A stretch of 64,000 bases of DNA from an uncultured Alphaproteobacteria bacterium (GTDB taxonomy: Bacteria; Pseudomonadota; Alphaproteobacteria; HIMB59): the NCBI GenBank assembly GCA_902524245.1, contig CABZCN010000002.1:1-64000 (forward strand), in the 5' to 3' direction. Positions 19,096-30,193 of the stretch are shown here, piece by piece. Made by a program: the position numbers and the translations under genes. Numbering within the stretch: the first letter of the stretch is position 1; each line of letters begins with the position of its first letter. Under the pieces are notes generated by a model, which saw only the letters and a list, made by a program, of their open reading frames with translations, searched no databases and was not told the DNA's origin.

Positions 19096-20426
19096 TCAAA
19101 TATCTTTTTATAATTATTTACCCTTGGGCCAAATCTAAAATTTGAGCTATTTATTATTTCTTTTCTAAAAAATAAATTTAGTAAAAAATACAGTATATTA
19201 AAAATAATTCTCATATTTATTGTAATAATCTTATTTTTGGTATTTTTTTTGTGCATCAGATCTTCTTTGATGATATTAGATATTTTTTTTAAACTATTTT
19301 TGCAATTTGGGTAGTTAGCTTCATCATACAATATTTTTAATATTTTTTTATTATTTTTGTATCTTATTTTATTTTTTTTTATGAATGTAATTAGTTGCTG
19401 TATAGATTTAGGTGAGTAAACATGTTTTGTTAATTCATTATTTTCCTCATACATTTTTTTAATGAATATATTTCTTTTTTTATCAAGATTATGTATTGAT
19501 ATTGGCATAACGTTCATCATACAAGCATCATAAAATGAAGTTGAAGGCGGCCCAATAACGTAATCAAGGTTTTTTAGCCAGTGGGTAAAGGGTATTTCTT
19601 TCTCACAAATTTCTATATTCAAATTAATTTTTTTTAATACCTTGTGCCAGTTTTCATGGTTTTCTCTAGGGTGTATTTTAAAATATATTTTCAAATTTTT
19701 AAAATTTTTCGATAATTCAGAGATAATTAAAAAAATATTTTTTGTATCTATTGCCTCAATTGCTACATCATATGCAGGCTGCGAACCTCTTCTTTCACCT
19801 AAAAGAAAATCTTTTTTAGATTTATAATATTCATAGGGTATTCCAAGATTGATGTATTTAGATAAATTTTCAAGAGCAGAGGAATGTATATAATCGTTTA
19901 GAAAGCAGTTACGAGTTAAAATTCCAATAGATAAGTTATTATCATTTAATTTAGGTTTTGTTTTTGATTTTAAAGTCAAAAGGTCATGTCTAGGATGTCC
20001 AACAACATGAATTTTATTTTTTAAATAAGGGTAATATTTGTTAATGGTTTTATATACGTTGTTTCCCCATAAAAAAAATCCTTTTGCTGAATCGACAAAG
20101 TGGTTATTTCCCATCATGAAATGTTCATCTAAAACACCTTTTAAAATCATTTTGGGAAATTCTTTTTTTGCAATTATTCCTATATTTTCAGTGTACAAAT
20201 AATATACATAACTGGTCCAATTTTTATCTTTGGCATAACTCAAAAATTGTGGCTTAGGAAAAACAACAGCATCAAAATAGTCTGAAAATCTAAGTAATAA
20301 TCTGTAATTCCTTCTATTTCCGTAAATAAATTTGTATTTATTTGATGGAAAAAATTTTTTTAGATTTACTGATGTAATTAAATCTCTATATAGTTCATCT
20401 ACATGGAAATAAATGTATTTTTTCAT
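19092..20426 (-). CDS. Surface carbohydrate biosynthesis / CDP-glycerol transferase-like glycosyltransferase
   Basis: 444 aa; GT-B-like architecture with FKIHPRENHENWHKVL...DYVIGPPSTSFYDACMMNVMPISI. Confidence 0.55.
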   Translation of the reverse strand: MKKYIYFHVDELYRDLITSVNLKKFFPSNKYKFIYGNRRNYRLLLRFSDYFDAVVFPKPQFLSYAKDKNWTSYVYYLYTENIGIIAKKEFPKMILKGVLDEHFMMGNNHFVDSAKGFFLWGNNVYKTINKYYPYLKNKIHVVGHPRHDLLTLKSKTKPKLNDNNLSIGILTRNCFLNDYIHSSALENLSKYINLGIPYEYYKSKKDFLLGERRGSQPAYDVAIEAIDTKNIFLIISELSKNFKNLKIYFKIHPRENHENWHKVLKKINLNIEICEKEIPFTHWLKNLDYVIGPPSTSFYDACMMNVMPISIHNLDKKRNIFIKKMYEENNELTKHVYSPKSIQQLITFIKKNKIRYKNNKKILKILYDEANYPNCKNSLKKISNIIKEDLMHKKNTKNKIITINMRIIFNILYFLLNLFFRKEIINSSNFRFGPRVNNYKKIFE

Positions 20427-21124
20427 TTTAATTTTTTAAGAATGTTTGATGCCATTGCTAAATCTTCAGGAAAATTAATATCAAAACCCTCATAATATGG
20501 CATTATGAATGGTATAATTTTTTTTCCACTGATATTTTTAAATTTGTATAAATTTTTTGTTTTACATATTTCTAAACTAGAGTCTTGAACATAAATTTTG
20601 GGTAATTTTTGATATGGATTAGAGTGCCCTGGTTGTCCATTTATTTGAATATTGATTAAAGGTTTAAGAAAATTTGACTTAATTTGCCACATCTTGTTTG
20701 GGTGTTCATTGCAAAGTCTTACTGCTCTCAAAGAGTGGCAATTTTTGCGATTAAATAAATTAAAAGCTCTTTTTATAGTATTTACTTTTCTAAAAGGACT
20801 TGTAGGTCTTAAAATTATAAAGTTTTCAAAATATTGATTTTTTTTTTCCAAATATCTTATTGAATCCGTTATCCATTCAAAGTCTGTAGAAAATTTAGAC
20901 GCAAATTTTTCTGGCCTTTTGTATTGATTATTAAATGAATATTTTTTTGCTAAATTCATTGTTTTTTCACAATTGGTAGATAAAAAAACTTTATCAGCAA
21001 AATCTAATTCTTGTGCTAGTTTGAAAGTATAGGAAATCAAAGGTAGTCTACCTAATTTGATTATATTTTTATTTTTAATTCTACTAGAACCCTTTCTAGC
21101 TGGTATTAAAATTACTGTACTCAT
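20423..21124 (-). CDS. Acylneuraminate cytidylyltransferase family protein (NeuA-like, copy 2)
   Basis: VILIPARKGSSRIKNKNIIKLGRLPLISYTFKLAQEL...RPEKFASKFSTDFEWI...FIILRPTSPFRKVNTIKRA. Confidence 0.88.
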   Translation of the reverse strand: MSTVILIPARKGSSRIKNKNIIKLGRLPLISYTFKLAQELDFADKVFLSTNCEKTMNLAKKYSFNNQYKRPEKFASKFSTDFEWITDSIRYLEKKNQYFENFIILRPTSPFRKVNTIKRAFNLFNRKNCHSLRAVRLCNEHPNKMWQIKSNFLKPLINIQINGQPGHSNPYQKLPKIYVQDSSLEICKTKNLYKFKNISGKKIIPFIMPYYEGFDINFPEDLAMASNILKKLK

Positions 21125-21129
21125 TGTTA

Positions 21130-21888
21130 TTAATTATTTCTGCTAAAAACTGTATTAACGCATTCAGAATTATTATTTTCTAATCTTCTAACTGAAGAGT
21201 GATTTTTCAAATTGTTAAATTTATTATCTGGAAAAAGATCAAACTTAGATAGGTAATTTTTATAAAAGTTTATATTTTTACTATAATTATTAATTTCAAT
21301 AAATACTGATCTAATATTTTTATTTGATAGTGTTCGTCTCATGCCCTTTAAAATATTTTTTTCATTTCCATCTACATCTATTTTTATATAATTTGGTATT
21401 TGAATAACTTTAAGAGAGATTAAGTCATCTAATGAAAAAACTAAAACTTTTTCCTCTTTTAAAGGCTTAAATTTACTTCCTTTTTCATTAATTGGTTTAT
21501 TTATTTGACCACCTGATGAACTACTTCTTAAGTCAGGTATATATAAAGTACTAAGATAAGATTTATTACTTAAGCCTATATATAATGGAATCACTTTTTT
21601 TGAATTATTAAGAATAATATTCTCTAAAATTCTTTTATAATTATCAAAAAAAGGCTCAATTGAATAAGAAGTTGTCCCTTTATTATTGATTGTACTGTAA
21701 ATGCTATAGAGAACAATATTTGATCCTATATCAACAAAAATACTTTTTTTTTTGAAACAATCTATCCAATACACAAGTTCTGGTTCTTTTTCAAAAAAAC
21801 TCTCACATCTATATTTTTCTAGTGAATTGTTAAAATAACTTTTAAAATTATTTTTTATTTTGAAGACCTTTTCCTTTGTAAGACTCAT
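21130..21888 (-). CDS. FkbM-family methyltransferase
   Basis: SIFVDIGSNIVLYSIYSTINNKGTTSYSIEPFFDNYKRILENIILNN...IPNYIKIDVDGNEKNILKGMRRTL. Confidence 0.82.
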   Translation of the reverse strand: MSLTKEKVFKIKNNFKSYFNNSLEKYRCESFFEKEPELVYWIDCFKKKSIFVDIGSNIVLYSIYSTINNKGTTSYSIEPFFDNYKRILENIILNNSKKVIPLYIGLSNKSYLSTLYIPDLRSSSSGGQINKPINEKGSKFKPLKEEKVLVFSLDDLISLKVIQIPNYIKIDVDGNEKNILKGMRRTLSNKNIRSVFIEINNYSKNINFYKNYLSKFDLFPDNKFNNLKNHSSVRRLENNNSECVNTVFSRNN

Positions 21889-21894
21889 GGATAT

Positions 21895-22947
21895 TTAATT
21901 GCCAATGAAAAAATCAAGATCGAAGTCCTCTTCCTCTTTTAAATCTCTATTAATTTTTCTACCAATAATTTTATCAATATATGAAGCAGGTAAACCATCT
22001 TGTGGTGATTTAAGATTTATGCAATCAATTTGTATTATAGTGCCTTTAGCTAAATCTCTAGATGCGACTAACTTTTTTCCCATTTTCTTAATTGGATTAA
22101 TTTCAGACTCAACTATTTTTTTAACAGGGCTACCTAATGCTAATTGAGCTCTCTCTAAATCTCTCACTAATTTTTTAAGTCCCTGAGGTTCAAGTGAGAA
22201 TTTATGATCAGTTCCTTTTAAGGTTCTATCTAATGTGAAATGTTTTTCTATAACTCTAGCACCAAGTGTGAAAGCCACTAATGCCATTGAAATTCCATTT
22301 TGATGATCTGATAAGCCAATAACATTATTAGGGTATTTATCGCTGAGTGTTGAGATAACACTCAAATTCATTTCCTCTGGTTTGCACGGATATGATGCAG
22401 TGCACTGAAGAATTGCAAGTTTATTATGAAATTTGTTTATAGTATTGTATGCAGATTGAATTGAGTCAAAAGTTCCTCCACCTGTACTCAAAATGATGGG
22501 CTTATTTAGTTTTGCGACATCTCTTAAAAAGTGCAAATTTTCATGATCTGCTGAAGCTATTTTATAAAACGGACAATGTAGTTCTTCTAAAAAATGTAAA
22601 CTTGGCGTATCAAATGGTGTAGCAAAAAAGATAATATTTTTTGTGTCACAATATTTTTTAAGTTTTTCAAATTCATCTTTTTTTAATTCAAGTTTATCTC
22701 TATGTTCACCATACGTTGGCGCAAATGCATTTTCACTTGAGTATTTACTAAAATACATTTCTTTTGTAAAAAGTTTTTTATTATCTCTCTTTTGGAATTT
22801 TACTGCATCCACACCTGCAATTTTTGCTTCATCAACTAGCTTAAATGCTGTTTCTAAATCACCTTGGTGATTATTTCCAATTTCAGCTATTACAAATGCT
22901 TTTGAACTAGAGTCAATTTTAATATTTTTAAAATGTATACTTCTCAT
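21895..22947 (-). CDS. neuB: N-acetylneuraminate synthase family protein (NeuB/SpsE-like, copy 2)
   Basis: AFVIAEIGNNHQGDLETAFKLVDEAKIAGVDAVKFQKRDNK...GLSDHQNGISMALVAFTLGARVIEKHFTLDRTLKGTDHKFSLEP...SAF-like C-terminus. Confidence 0.92.
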   Translation of the reverse strand: MRSIHFKNIKIDSSSKAFVIAEIGNNHQGDLETAFKLVDEAKIAGVDAVKFQKRDNKKLFTKEMYFSKYSSENAFAPTYGEHRDKLELKKDEFEKLKKYCDTKNIIFFATPFDTPSLHFLEELHCPFYKIASADHENLHFLRDVAKLNKPIILSTGGGTFDSIQSAYNTINKFHNKLAILQCTASYPCKPEEMNLSVISTLSDKYPNNVIGLSDHQNGISMALVAFTLGARVIEKHFTLDRTLKGTDHKFSLEPQGLKKLVRDLERAQLALGSPVKKIVESEINPIKKMGKKLVASRDLAKGTIIQIDCINLKSPQDGLPASYIDKIIGRKINRDLKEEEDFDLDFFIGN

Positions 22948-23001
22948 TTAAATTTAAATTTTTTAATATAATGATATATATTAATATGTTTATACTTAAA
23001 G

Positions 23002-23427
23002 ATGAAAAAAAAACAAACAGCTATATTTCCATTACCTAAATCTGTTGGTAAAAGACCTTGGGGTGAAGAAATCCTTCTAAGTTTGATTCCAAAAAAAATA
23101 TCTTTGAAGATATTAAAAATTAAAAAAGGAATGAAAGGTGGAATTCAATATCATCACAAAAAAGATGAATGTGGTTATGTATTATCAGGCAAATTAAAAG
23201 TGAGATACGACAACGGTAATGGTAAGCTTAAAGAAAAAATAATATCTAAAGGTTCTTCCTTTTATTTTCCTCAAGGTTCAATTCACCAAGAAATTGCTTT
23301 GACAGATTGTAAAATTATAGAAGCATCAACACCATATTTTAATGACCGAGTGAGAGTTGATGAGAATTATGGTTATGAAATAAGTGGCCTTCCATCTACA
23401 AAAAAAAAAGATGTGGTATTAAAGTAG
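23002..23427 (+). CDS. Cupin-domain protein (sugar-phosphate isomerase-like)
   Basis: RPWGEEILLSLIPKKISLKILKIKKGMKGGIQYHHKKDECGYVLSGKLKVRYDN...GSSFYFPQGSIHQEIAL. Confidence 0.75.
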   Translation: MKKKQTAIFPLPKSVGKRPWGEEILLSLIPKKISLKILKIKKGMKGGIQYHHKKDECGYVLSGKLKVRYDNGNGKLKEKIISKGSSFYFPQGSIHQEIALTDCKIIEASTPYFNDRVRVDENYGYEISGLPSTKKKDVVLK

Positions 23428-23438
23428 TCTAAGCAATT

Positions 23439-24443
23439 CTAATTTTTAACTTTGTACTCTGATATTGAGGAGTCTAAATTTAGCCACCATTTATTTTTTT
23501 TTGACCAATCAATAGTTTTAACTAAACCATCATCTAAATTTGTAGAGGCTTTCCATCCAATAGAATTAAAAATTTTCTTAACGTTTGGAACTCTTCTATC
23601 AATATCCTCATATTTATTTTTATAAAAAACATCTGTTTGGACTGATTTAAAGTTTATTTTATTATTGGTTAGATTAATTATTTTAATGATAACATCTTTT
23701 ATCGTGTGCTCAAATTGACTACCAATATTAAAGATGCCTTCAGATTTAGTTGTCATTAATTTATCCAGAGCAAATATAGCGTCATGAATATAGGTAAAAC
23801 AACGTGTTTGGTTTCCACTATCATACATTAATGGGGACACGCCATTCAGACAGTTATGTATAGTTTTTGGAATTAAAAAAATTGGATTTTGTCCTTCTCC
23901 GTAGATATTAAAAAATCTGGTTATTGTATATTTTAAGCTTTCAGTTTTAGATAAACCAATAATTAATTGCTCAGCAACACCTTTGCTTGAACCATAAGAC
24001 CATCTTTCAATTTGTGTTGAACCATATACTCTATCAGCTTCTTCATCCCAAGGTATGTTCCGATTTTTTCCTAATACTTCCGAGGTACTAGTAAAAAAAA
24101 GATGCAAATTTTTTTTTGAACACCATTTTGCAATTTTTTTTGTACCTTCGACAGTTGTTATTATTACACCAGATGGGTCAGAAATATAATTTTTTATACC
24201 AACAAAACTTGCAAGGTGAAAGACCCCATCGTAATTTTCGATAAATACATTATTTAAATCGTGGTCATTTAAAACGTCTCCCTTAATAAATGTAATGTTA
24301 GGGTGATAATCTAAGAAAGCTAACTCATCCTCTGTTGGTGAATTTAAATCGAATAAACAAACAATGTACCCCTTGTTGGCAAGATATTTAGCTAGATGTT
24401 TACCAACAAAACCTAACCCACCTATAAGAAGATATTTCTTCAT
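23439..24443 (-). CDS. NAD-dependent epimerase/dehydratase (UDP-glucuronate decarboxylase/epimerase-like)
   Basis: YLLIGGLGFVGKHLAKYLANKGYIVCLFDLNSP; YGSSKGVAEQLIIG; YTITRFFNIYGEGQNPIFLIPKTI. Confidence 0.85.
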   Translation of the reverse strand: MKKYLLIGGLGFVGKHLAKYLANKGYIVCLFDLNSPTEDELAFLDYHPNITFIKGDVLNDHDLNNVFIENYDGVFHLASFVGIKNYISDPSGVIITTVEGTKKIAKWCSKKNLHLFFTSTSEVLGKNRNIPWDEEADRVYGSTQIERWSYGSSKGVAEQLIIGLSKTESLKYTITRFFNIYGEGQNPIFLIPKTIHNCLNGVSPLMYDSGNQTRCFTYIHDAIFALDKLMTTKSEGIFNIGSQFEHTIKDVIIKIINLTNNKINFKSVQTDVFYKNKYEDIDRRVPNVKKIFNSIGWKASTNLDDGLVKTIDWSKKNKWWLNLDSSISEYKVKN

Positions 24444-25741
24444 ATAGCCATATAACTGATATTTTTTTTCAATTTTATTGTATTTCTATAAGCATGCCTA
24501 CCATCAACAAATAGAACTAACTTATTTTTATTCATACTGAGAAACTGTTCAATTTGAATTTTTGAAATATTTTTATGGGCGCATCCAAAAATAATTATTT
24601 CTGACTTAATCAAACAATTTTTTAAAGAGAAATGATTTATTTTTTTACCAACTGCATTACTAAAATCATCACTCGAAACAATAGGATCGTAAGTCATAAT
24701 ATCAAATTTTCTAAATAGGATTTTGAAAATATCTATCATTGGAGAGTATCGTAAGTCATTAGTATCGCTTTTAAAGGATAAACCAATCATTGATATCTTT
24801 TTAACATTTAACTTATTAGACTTTATAAAACTATAAATTTTATTTATGTATACTCTTGGCATTAAATTATTTATTTTTCTTGCTTCTCTTATCATTTTAC
24901 CTGAATAACCAAGATCATCTAAAAGATTTGCGACAAACAACGGGTCCTTAGTAAGGCAATGGCCGCCAACACCAATTGAGCTATTCAAAATATTTACAAA
25001 TGATTTACCTTTGGGTAAAGAATTAGCTGCTGTAATTACTTGATTTACATCAATTTCGTATTGAGAACATATCATTGCCAGGTTATTTGCTAAGGCAATA
25101 TTTTGATCAATCCAAAGATTATTTGCCAACTTAGTTAATTCGGCACCTTTATAAGTATTTATTTTAAGAGTTTTAACATTCAAAACTTTTTTCCAAAAAT
25201 TACACACCTTTATTATTGACTCTTTGTCATCAGAGCCAACAACAATTGGAAGGTTTTTAAATTCATTGATAGCATTTCCCTCAGCCAATCTTTCTGGAGA
25301 AAAAGCTAAGTAAAAATTTTTTCCTATTTTTTTTTTAAAATTATTAGATATGATTTTACAAAATTCCTCAGTAGTGCCGGGTAGTACGGTGCTTTTAAGA
25401 CACACTATAGCTTTATCTTTTAGTATTGGAGCTAAACATTTAGCTACATTTTTTACTTCTGATAAATTTGCTTTTAAATTTTTAGTTAATGGCGTTCCAA
25501 CAGTAACAAGAAATACATCACAATCTTTTGCATATGAGTAATCTGAATAATATTTTATTTTACTTTTATTTTTTTTTAATAGTTTTTCTAGACCAGGTTC
25601 TTGGATATCACATTTACCTTTTGATAATTTGTCGATATTTTTTTTGGAACTATCTACTCCAATAACTTCAAAACCATTTGAGGAGATAACTTGGCTAATA
25701 ATTGTACCAATATAACCGACGCCTATTACAGCGATTTTCAT
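24440..25741 (-). CDS. UDP-glucose/GDP-mannose dehydrogenase family protein (nucleotide-sugar dehydrogenase)
   Basis: IAVIGVGYIGTIISQVISSNGFEVIGVDSS...VCLKSTVLPGTTEEFCKII...AFSPERLAEGNAI...GVGGHCLTKDP. Confidence 0.92.
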   Translation of the reverse strand: MKIAVIGVGYIGTIISQVISSNGFEVIGVDSSKKNIDKLSKGKCDIQEPGLEKLLKKNKSKIKYYSDYSYAKDCDVFLVTVGTPLTKNLKANLSEVKNVAKCLAPILKDKAIVCLKSTVLPGTTEEFCKIISNNFKKKIGKNFYLAFSPERLAEGNAINEFKNLPIVVGSDDKESIIKVCNFWKKVLNVKTLKINTYKGAELTKLANNLWIDQNIALANNLAMICSQYEIDVNQVITAANSLPKGKSFVNILNSSIGVGGHCLTKDPLFVANLLDDLGYSGKMIREARKINNLMPRVYINKIYSFIKSNKLNVKKISMIGLSFKSDTNDLRYSPMIDIFKILFRKFDIMTYDPIVSSDDFSNAVGKKINHFSLKNCLIKSEIIIFGCAHKNISKIQIEQFLSMNKNKLVLFVDGRHAYRNTIKLKKNISYMAI

Positions 25742-25782
25742 ATTTTAATTTCCAAAATATATAAAAAAATATATATTTTTGT

Positions 25783-25813
25783 AAAAAAAAGCCGCATTAA
25801 GCGGCTTTTTTTT
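25783..25813 (-). terminator. Rho-independent terminator of the groESL operon
   Basis: AAAAAAAAGCCGC-ATTAA-GCGGCTTTTTTTTT immediately downstream of groEL stop. Confidence 0.9.
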
Positions 25814-25823
25814 TATTAATTAT

Positions 25824-27482
<1,659 letters not shown>

Positions 27483-27500
27483 TTATATATTACCTTTCAA

Positions 27501-27791
27501 TTACTTCTCAATAATTCCCATGATGTCTGACTCCTTCATAATTAAGAGTTCTTTACCATCAATTTTTACTTCTGTACCAGACCATTTACCAAACAAAATT
27601 CGATCACCTTTTTTTACATCTAAAGCAACTACTTGTCCGTTTTCATTTCTAGCACCACCACCTACGGATACGACTTTTCCTTCCATTGGCTTTTCTTGAG
27701 CAGTATCAGGAATAATGATACCGCCTTTTGTACGATCTTCTTGCTCAACTCTCTCAACCAAGACTCTATCGTGTAAGGGTTTTAAATTCAT
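27501..27791 (-). CDS. groS: Co-chaperonin GroES (Cpn10)
   Basis: [53 protein letters not shown]. Confidence 0.99.
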   Translation of the reverse strand: MNLKPLHDRVLVERVEQEDRTKGGIIIPDTAQEKPMEGKVVSVGGGARNENGQVVALDVKKGDRILFGKWSGTEVKIDGKELLIMKESDIMGIIEK

Positions 27792-27821
27792 TTTTGTACC
27801 TCTATATCTAAAATTTAGTTT

Positions 27822-27848
27822 TTGGCACTCACTTTTATAGAGTGCTAA
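27822..27848 (-). promoter_or_regulatory. CIRCE element (HrcA operator) upstream of groES
   Basis: TTGGCACTC-N9-GAGTGCTAA vs consensus TTAGCACTC-N9-GAGTGCTAA; located ~30 nt upstream of the groES start. Confidence 0.9.
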
Positions 27849-28029
27849 ACTATATAAGTAAATGGTAAATAAATTTCAGGTTTCAAGGAGATATAGCCAA
27901 AAATCATTAAAAATATTGAAATTTCTCTTTAATTGAATGATTATCCTAATATGCAAAATAGCTCAAATTTAAGAACTATAGAGATCATGTCAATGATTCC
28001 CAATTTTTTGGAGAGATCGGCAATTAATT

Positions 28030-30186
28030 TTGTTTGAAAATAATCTTATTAAACAATTGGTGCTTATAGGAGGTGGGCATGCAAATGTACAAATTTTAAA
28101 GAAATTATGCATGAACAGAATAAAAGGATTGCATACAATTTTAATTAGTGAACATTTTGAAGCTACTTACTCAGGCATGACACCTGGGTATATCCATAGA
28201 GATTTTAGCAGAGAAGAAATAAGTATTGATCTTCAAAGACTATGCTTTAATGCAGGAGCAACTTTTGTAAAAGATAAAGTAATAAAGTTAGAAACTAACT
28301 TAAAAAAAATAGTATTAAAAAATTTTCCATCAATTAACTATGATTTATTATCAATTAATACTGGTTCCATCTCAAATACAAAAAGAATAAAAATAGAAAA
28401 ATTATCTAAATGTTTTTTTGCAAAACCCATTAGCTCACTTGTAAATAACTTGAGTCAGATTGACCAAATAATAAGTAATAAAAAAAATAGAATTTCAATT
28501 ATTGGTGGAGGTGTAGCATCTTTTGAATTGGCTTTCAGCCTATTAAGAAGATATGAAAATAAATTAGAAATAACTATTTTTGGAAAAAATATTTTAAAGG
28601 AAAAAAATTTAAACAAAAAAACAAAAAAAAACCTAAAAAAAATTTCATCAGATTTAGGTATCAAAGAATACTTAGGAGAGGTTGTTTCTATAACTGAAAC
28701 TCATTTAGTTCTAAATAGTGGAGAAAAATTTGATAGTGATTTAAATTTACTTTCTTCTGGTGCTTGTATAGAAACATGGCTCTCAGAAAGTAATCTGCAT
28801 AAAGATATGAATGGATTTATAGTTGTAGATAACAATCTTCTGTCTACTAGTGATAAAAATATATTTGTTACAGGTGATGCATGTACAGTGGAGGATAATT
28901 TTAGACCCAAATCAGGTGTAATGGCAGTCCGTCAAGGACAAGTTTTAAAAGAAAATATTTTTTCGAAATTAACTGGTATGCCTCTTATAAATTTCAAAGC
29001 GCAAAAAAACTGGTTATATTTAATTGGCACTCATAAAAATAAAGCATTATTGAACTATTTTTTCTTATCTTTTCATGGTCGATGGTGCTGGAGACTTAAA
29101 GAGTGGATTGATAGAGGGTTTATTAACAAATTTAAATTTACTTATAATTCAAATATGTCTTTTAGAAATTTTGAATTAGAAAAGCCAACAGACATTAAAA
29201 TGTATTGCCAGGGTTGTGGCTCTAAAGTATCAAAAAATACCTTAGTTAATTTTTTAAATGAGGATAATTCACACAGTGATTTACCTGACTCATCAATAAT
29301 AAATACTAATTCTTCATCTTTATTACAAAGTATAGATCACATAAAGTTATTTACATCACTAAACCCTTTTGATTTTGGAATTATTAGCTATCTGCATTCT
29401 CAAAATGATATTTTATCAAGTGGTGGTTCTGTAAAAACTATAAGTGTTTCACAGGCCCTGCCCTTTTCTGAAGGCATTATAGAAAGTTTTTTCATGGAAT
29501 ATTTTATGAAAGGTATTAAATCAGAAGCCATAAAAGATGGTTCAATTATTGCATCAGGACACAGCTATCAATCGAAAGAACCTGGTATTACAATTACAAT
29601 GAATGGCTCATATGAAAAACAAATTACAAAAAGCCAAGCAAAAGAGAATGAACTGATATATCTTTCAAAACCATTAGGTACAGGTTATCTCTTGGCTGCT
29701 TATTTTAATAATTCAGAACTTTTATCAAGTTTTGATTTTCAAAAATTGATGAAATGGATGAAAAAAGGAAATAAAAAAATATCAGAAATATCAAAAAGTT
29801 TTAAAAGTAAAATTACAACAGATATAAGTGGTTTTGGATTAGCATCACATTTATCAGATATTTGTAAATTTTCAGGATTATCTGCTGAAATAAAACTCAA
29901 TGAAGAAATACTTATTAATAAAAATATTGAGATATTAAATAAATTTAAAAGCACAGGTTTTGAAAATAATTATTCATCCTCAGTAAATGAAATCTCAATA
30001 TCTGATAATAATAAATTACAAAACATACTTTATGATCCTCAAACAAATGGGCCTCTTTTAATATCTATTGAGAAAGAAGATCAAATTAAATTTGAAAAAA
30101 AGTTTCAATCAGTAATTGGATTTAGTCCTATATTGATAGGACAGTTTAAAAAATTCAAAAAAAAATTAATTAATGTGATGAATTAA
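28030..30186 (+). CDS. FAD/NAD(P)-dependent oxidoreductase fused to selenide, water dikinase (SelD-like) domain
   Basis: N-term QLVLIGGGHANVQILKK...FVTGDAC; C-term MYCQGCGSKVSKNTLVNF...NPFDFGIISY...GHSYQSKEPGITI...TTDISGFGLASHLSDIC...LYDPQTNGPLLISI. Confidence 0.88.
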   Translation: MFENNLIKQLVLIGGGHANVQILKKLCMNRIKGLHTILISEHFEATYSGMTPGYIHRDFSREEISIDLQRLCFNAGATFVKDKVIKLETNLKKIVLKNFPSINYDLLSINTGSISNTKRIKIEKLSKCFFAKPISSLVNNLSQIDQIISNKKNRISIIGGGVASFELAFSLLRRYENKLEITIFGKNILKEKNLNKKTKKNLKKISSDLGIKEYLGEVVSITETHLVLNSGEKFDSDLNLLSSGACIETWLSESNLHKDMNGFIVVDNNLLSTSDKNIFVTGDACTVEDNFRPKSGVMAVRQGQVLKENIFSKLTGMPLINFKAQKNWLYLIGTHKNKALLNYFFLSFHGRWCWRLKEWIDRGFINKFKFTYNSNMSFRNFELEKPTDIKMYCQGCGSKVSKNTLVNFLNEDNSHSDLPDSSIINTNSSSLLQSIDHIKLFTSLNPFDFGIISYLHSQNDILSSGGSVKTISVSQALPFSEGIIESFFMEYFMKGIKSEAIKDGSIIASGHSYQSKEPGITITMNGSYEKQITKSQAKENELIYLSKPLGTGYLLAAYFNNSELLSSFDFQKLMKWMKKGNKKISEISKSFKSKITTDISGFGLASHLSDICKFSGLSAEIKLNEEILINKNIEILNKFKSTGFENNYSSSVNEISISDNNKLQNILYDPQTNGPLLISIEKEDQIKFEKKFQSVIGFSPILIGQFKKFKKKLINVMN

Positions 30187-30193
30187 TTGATGT

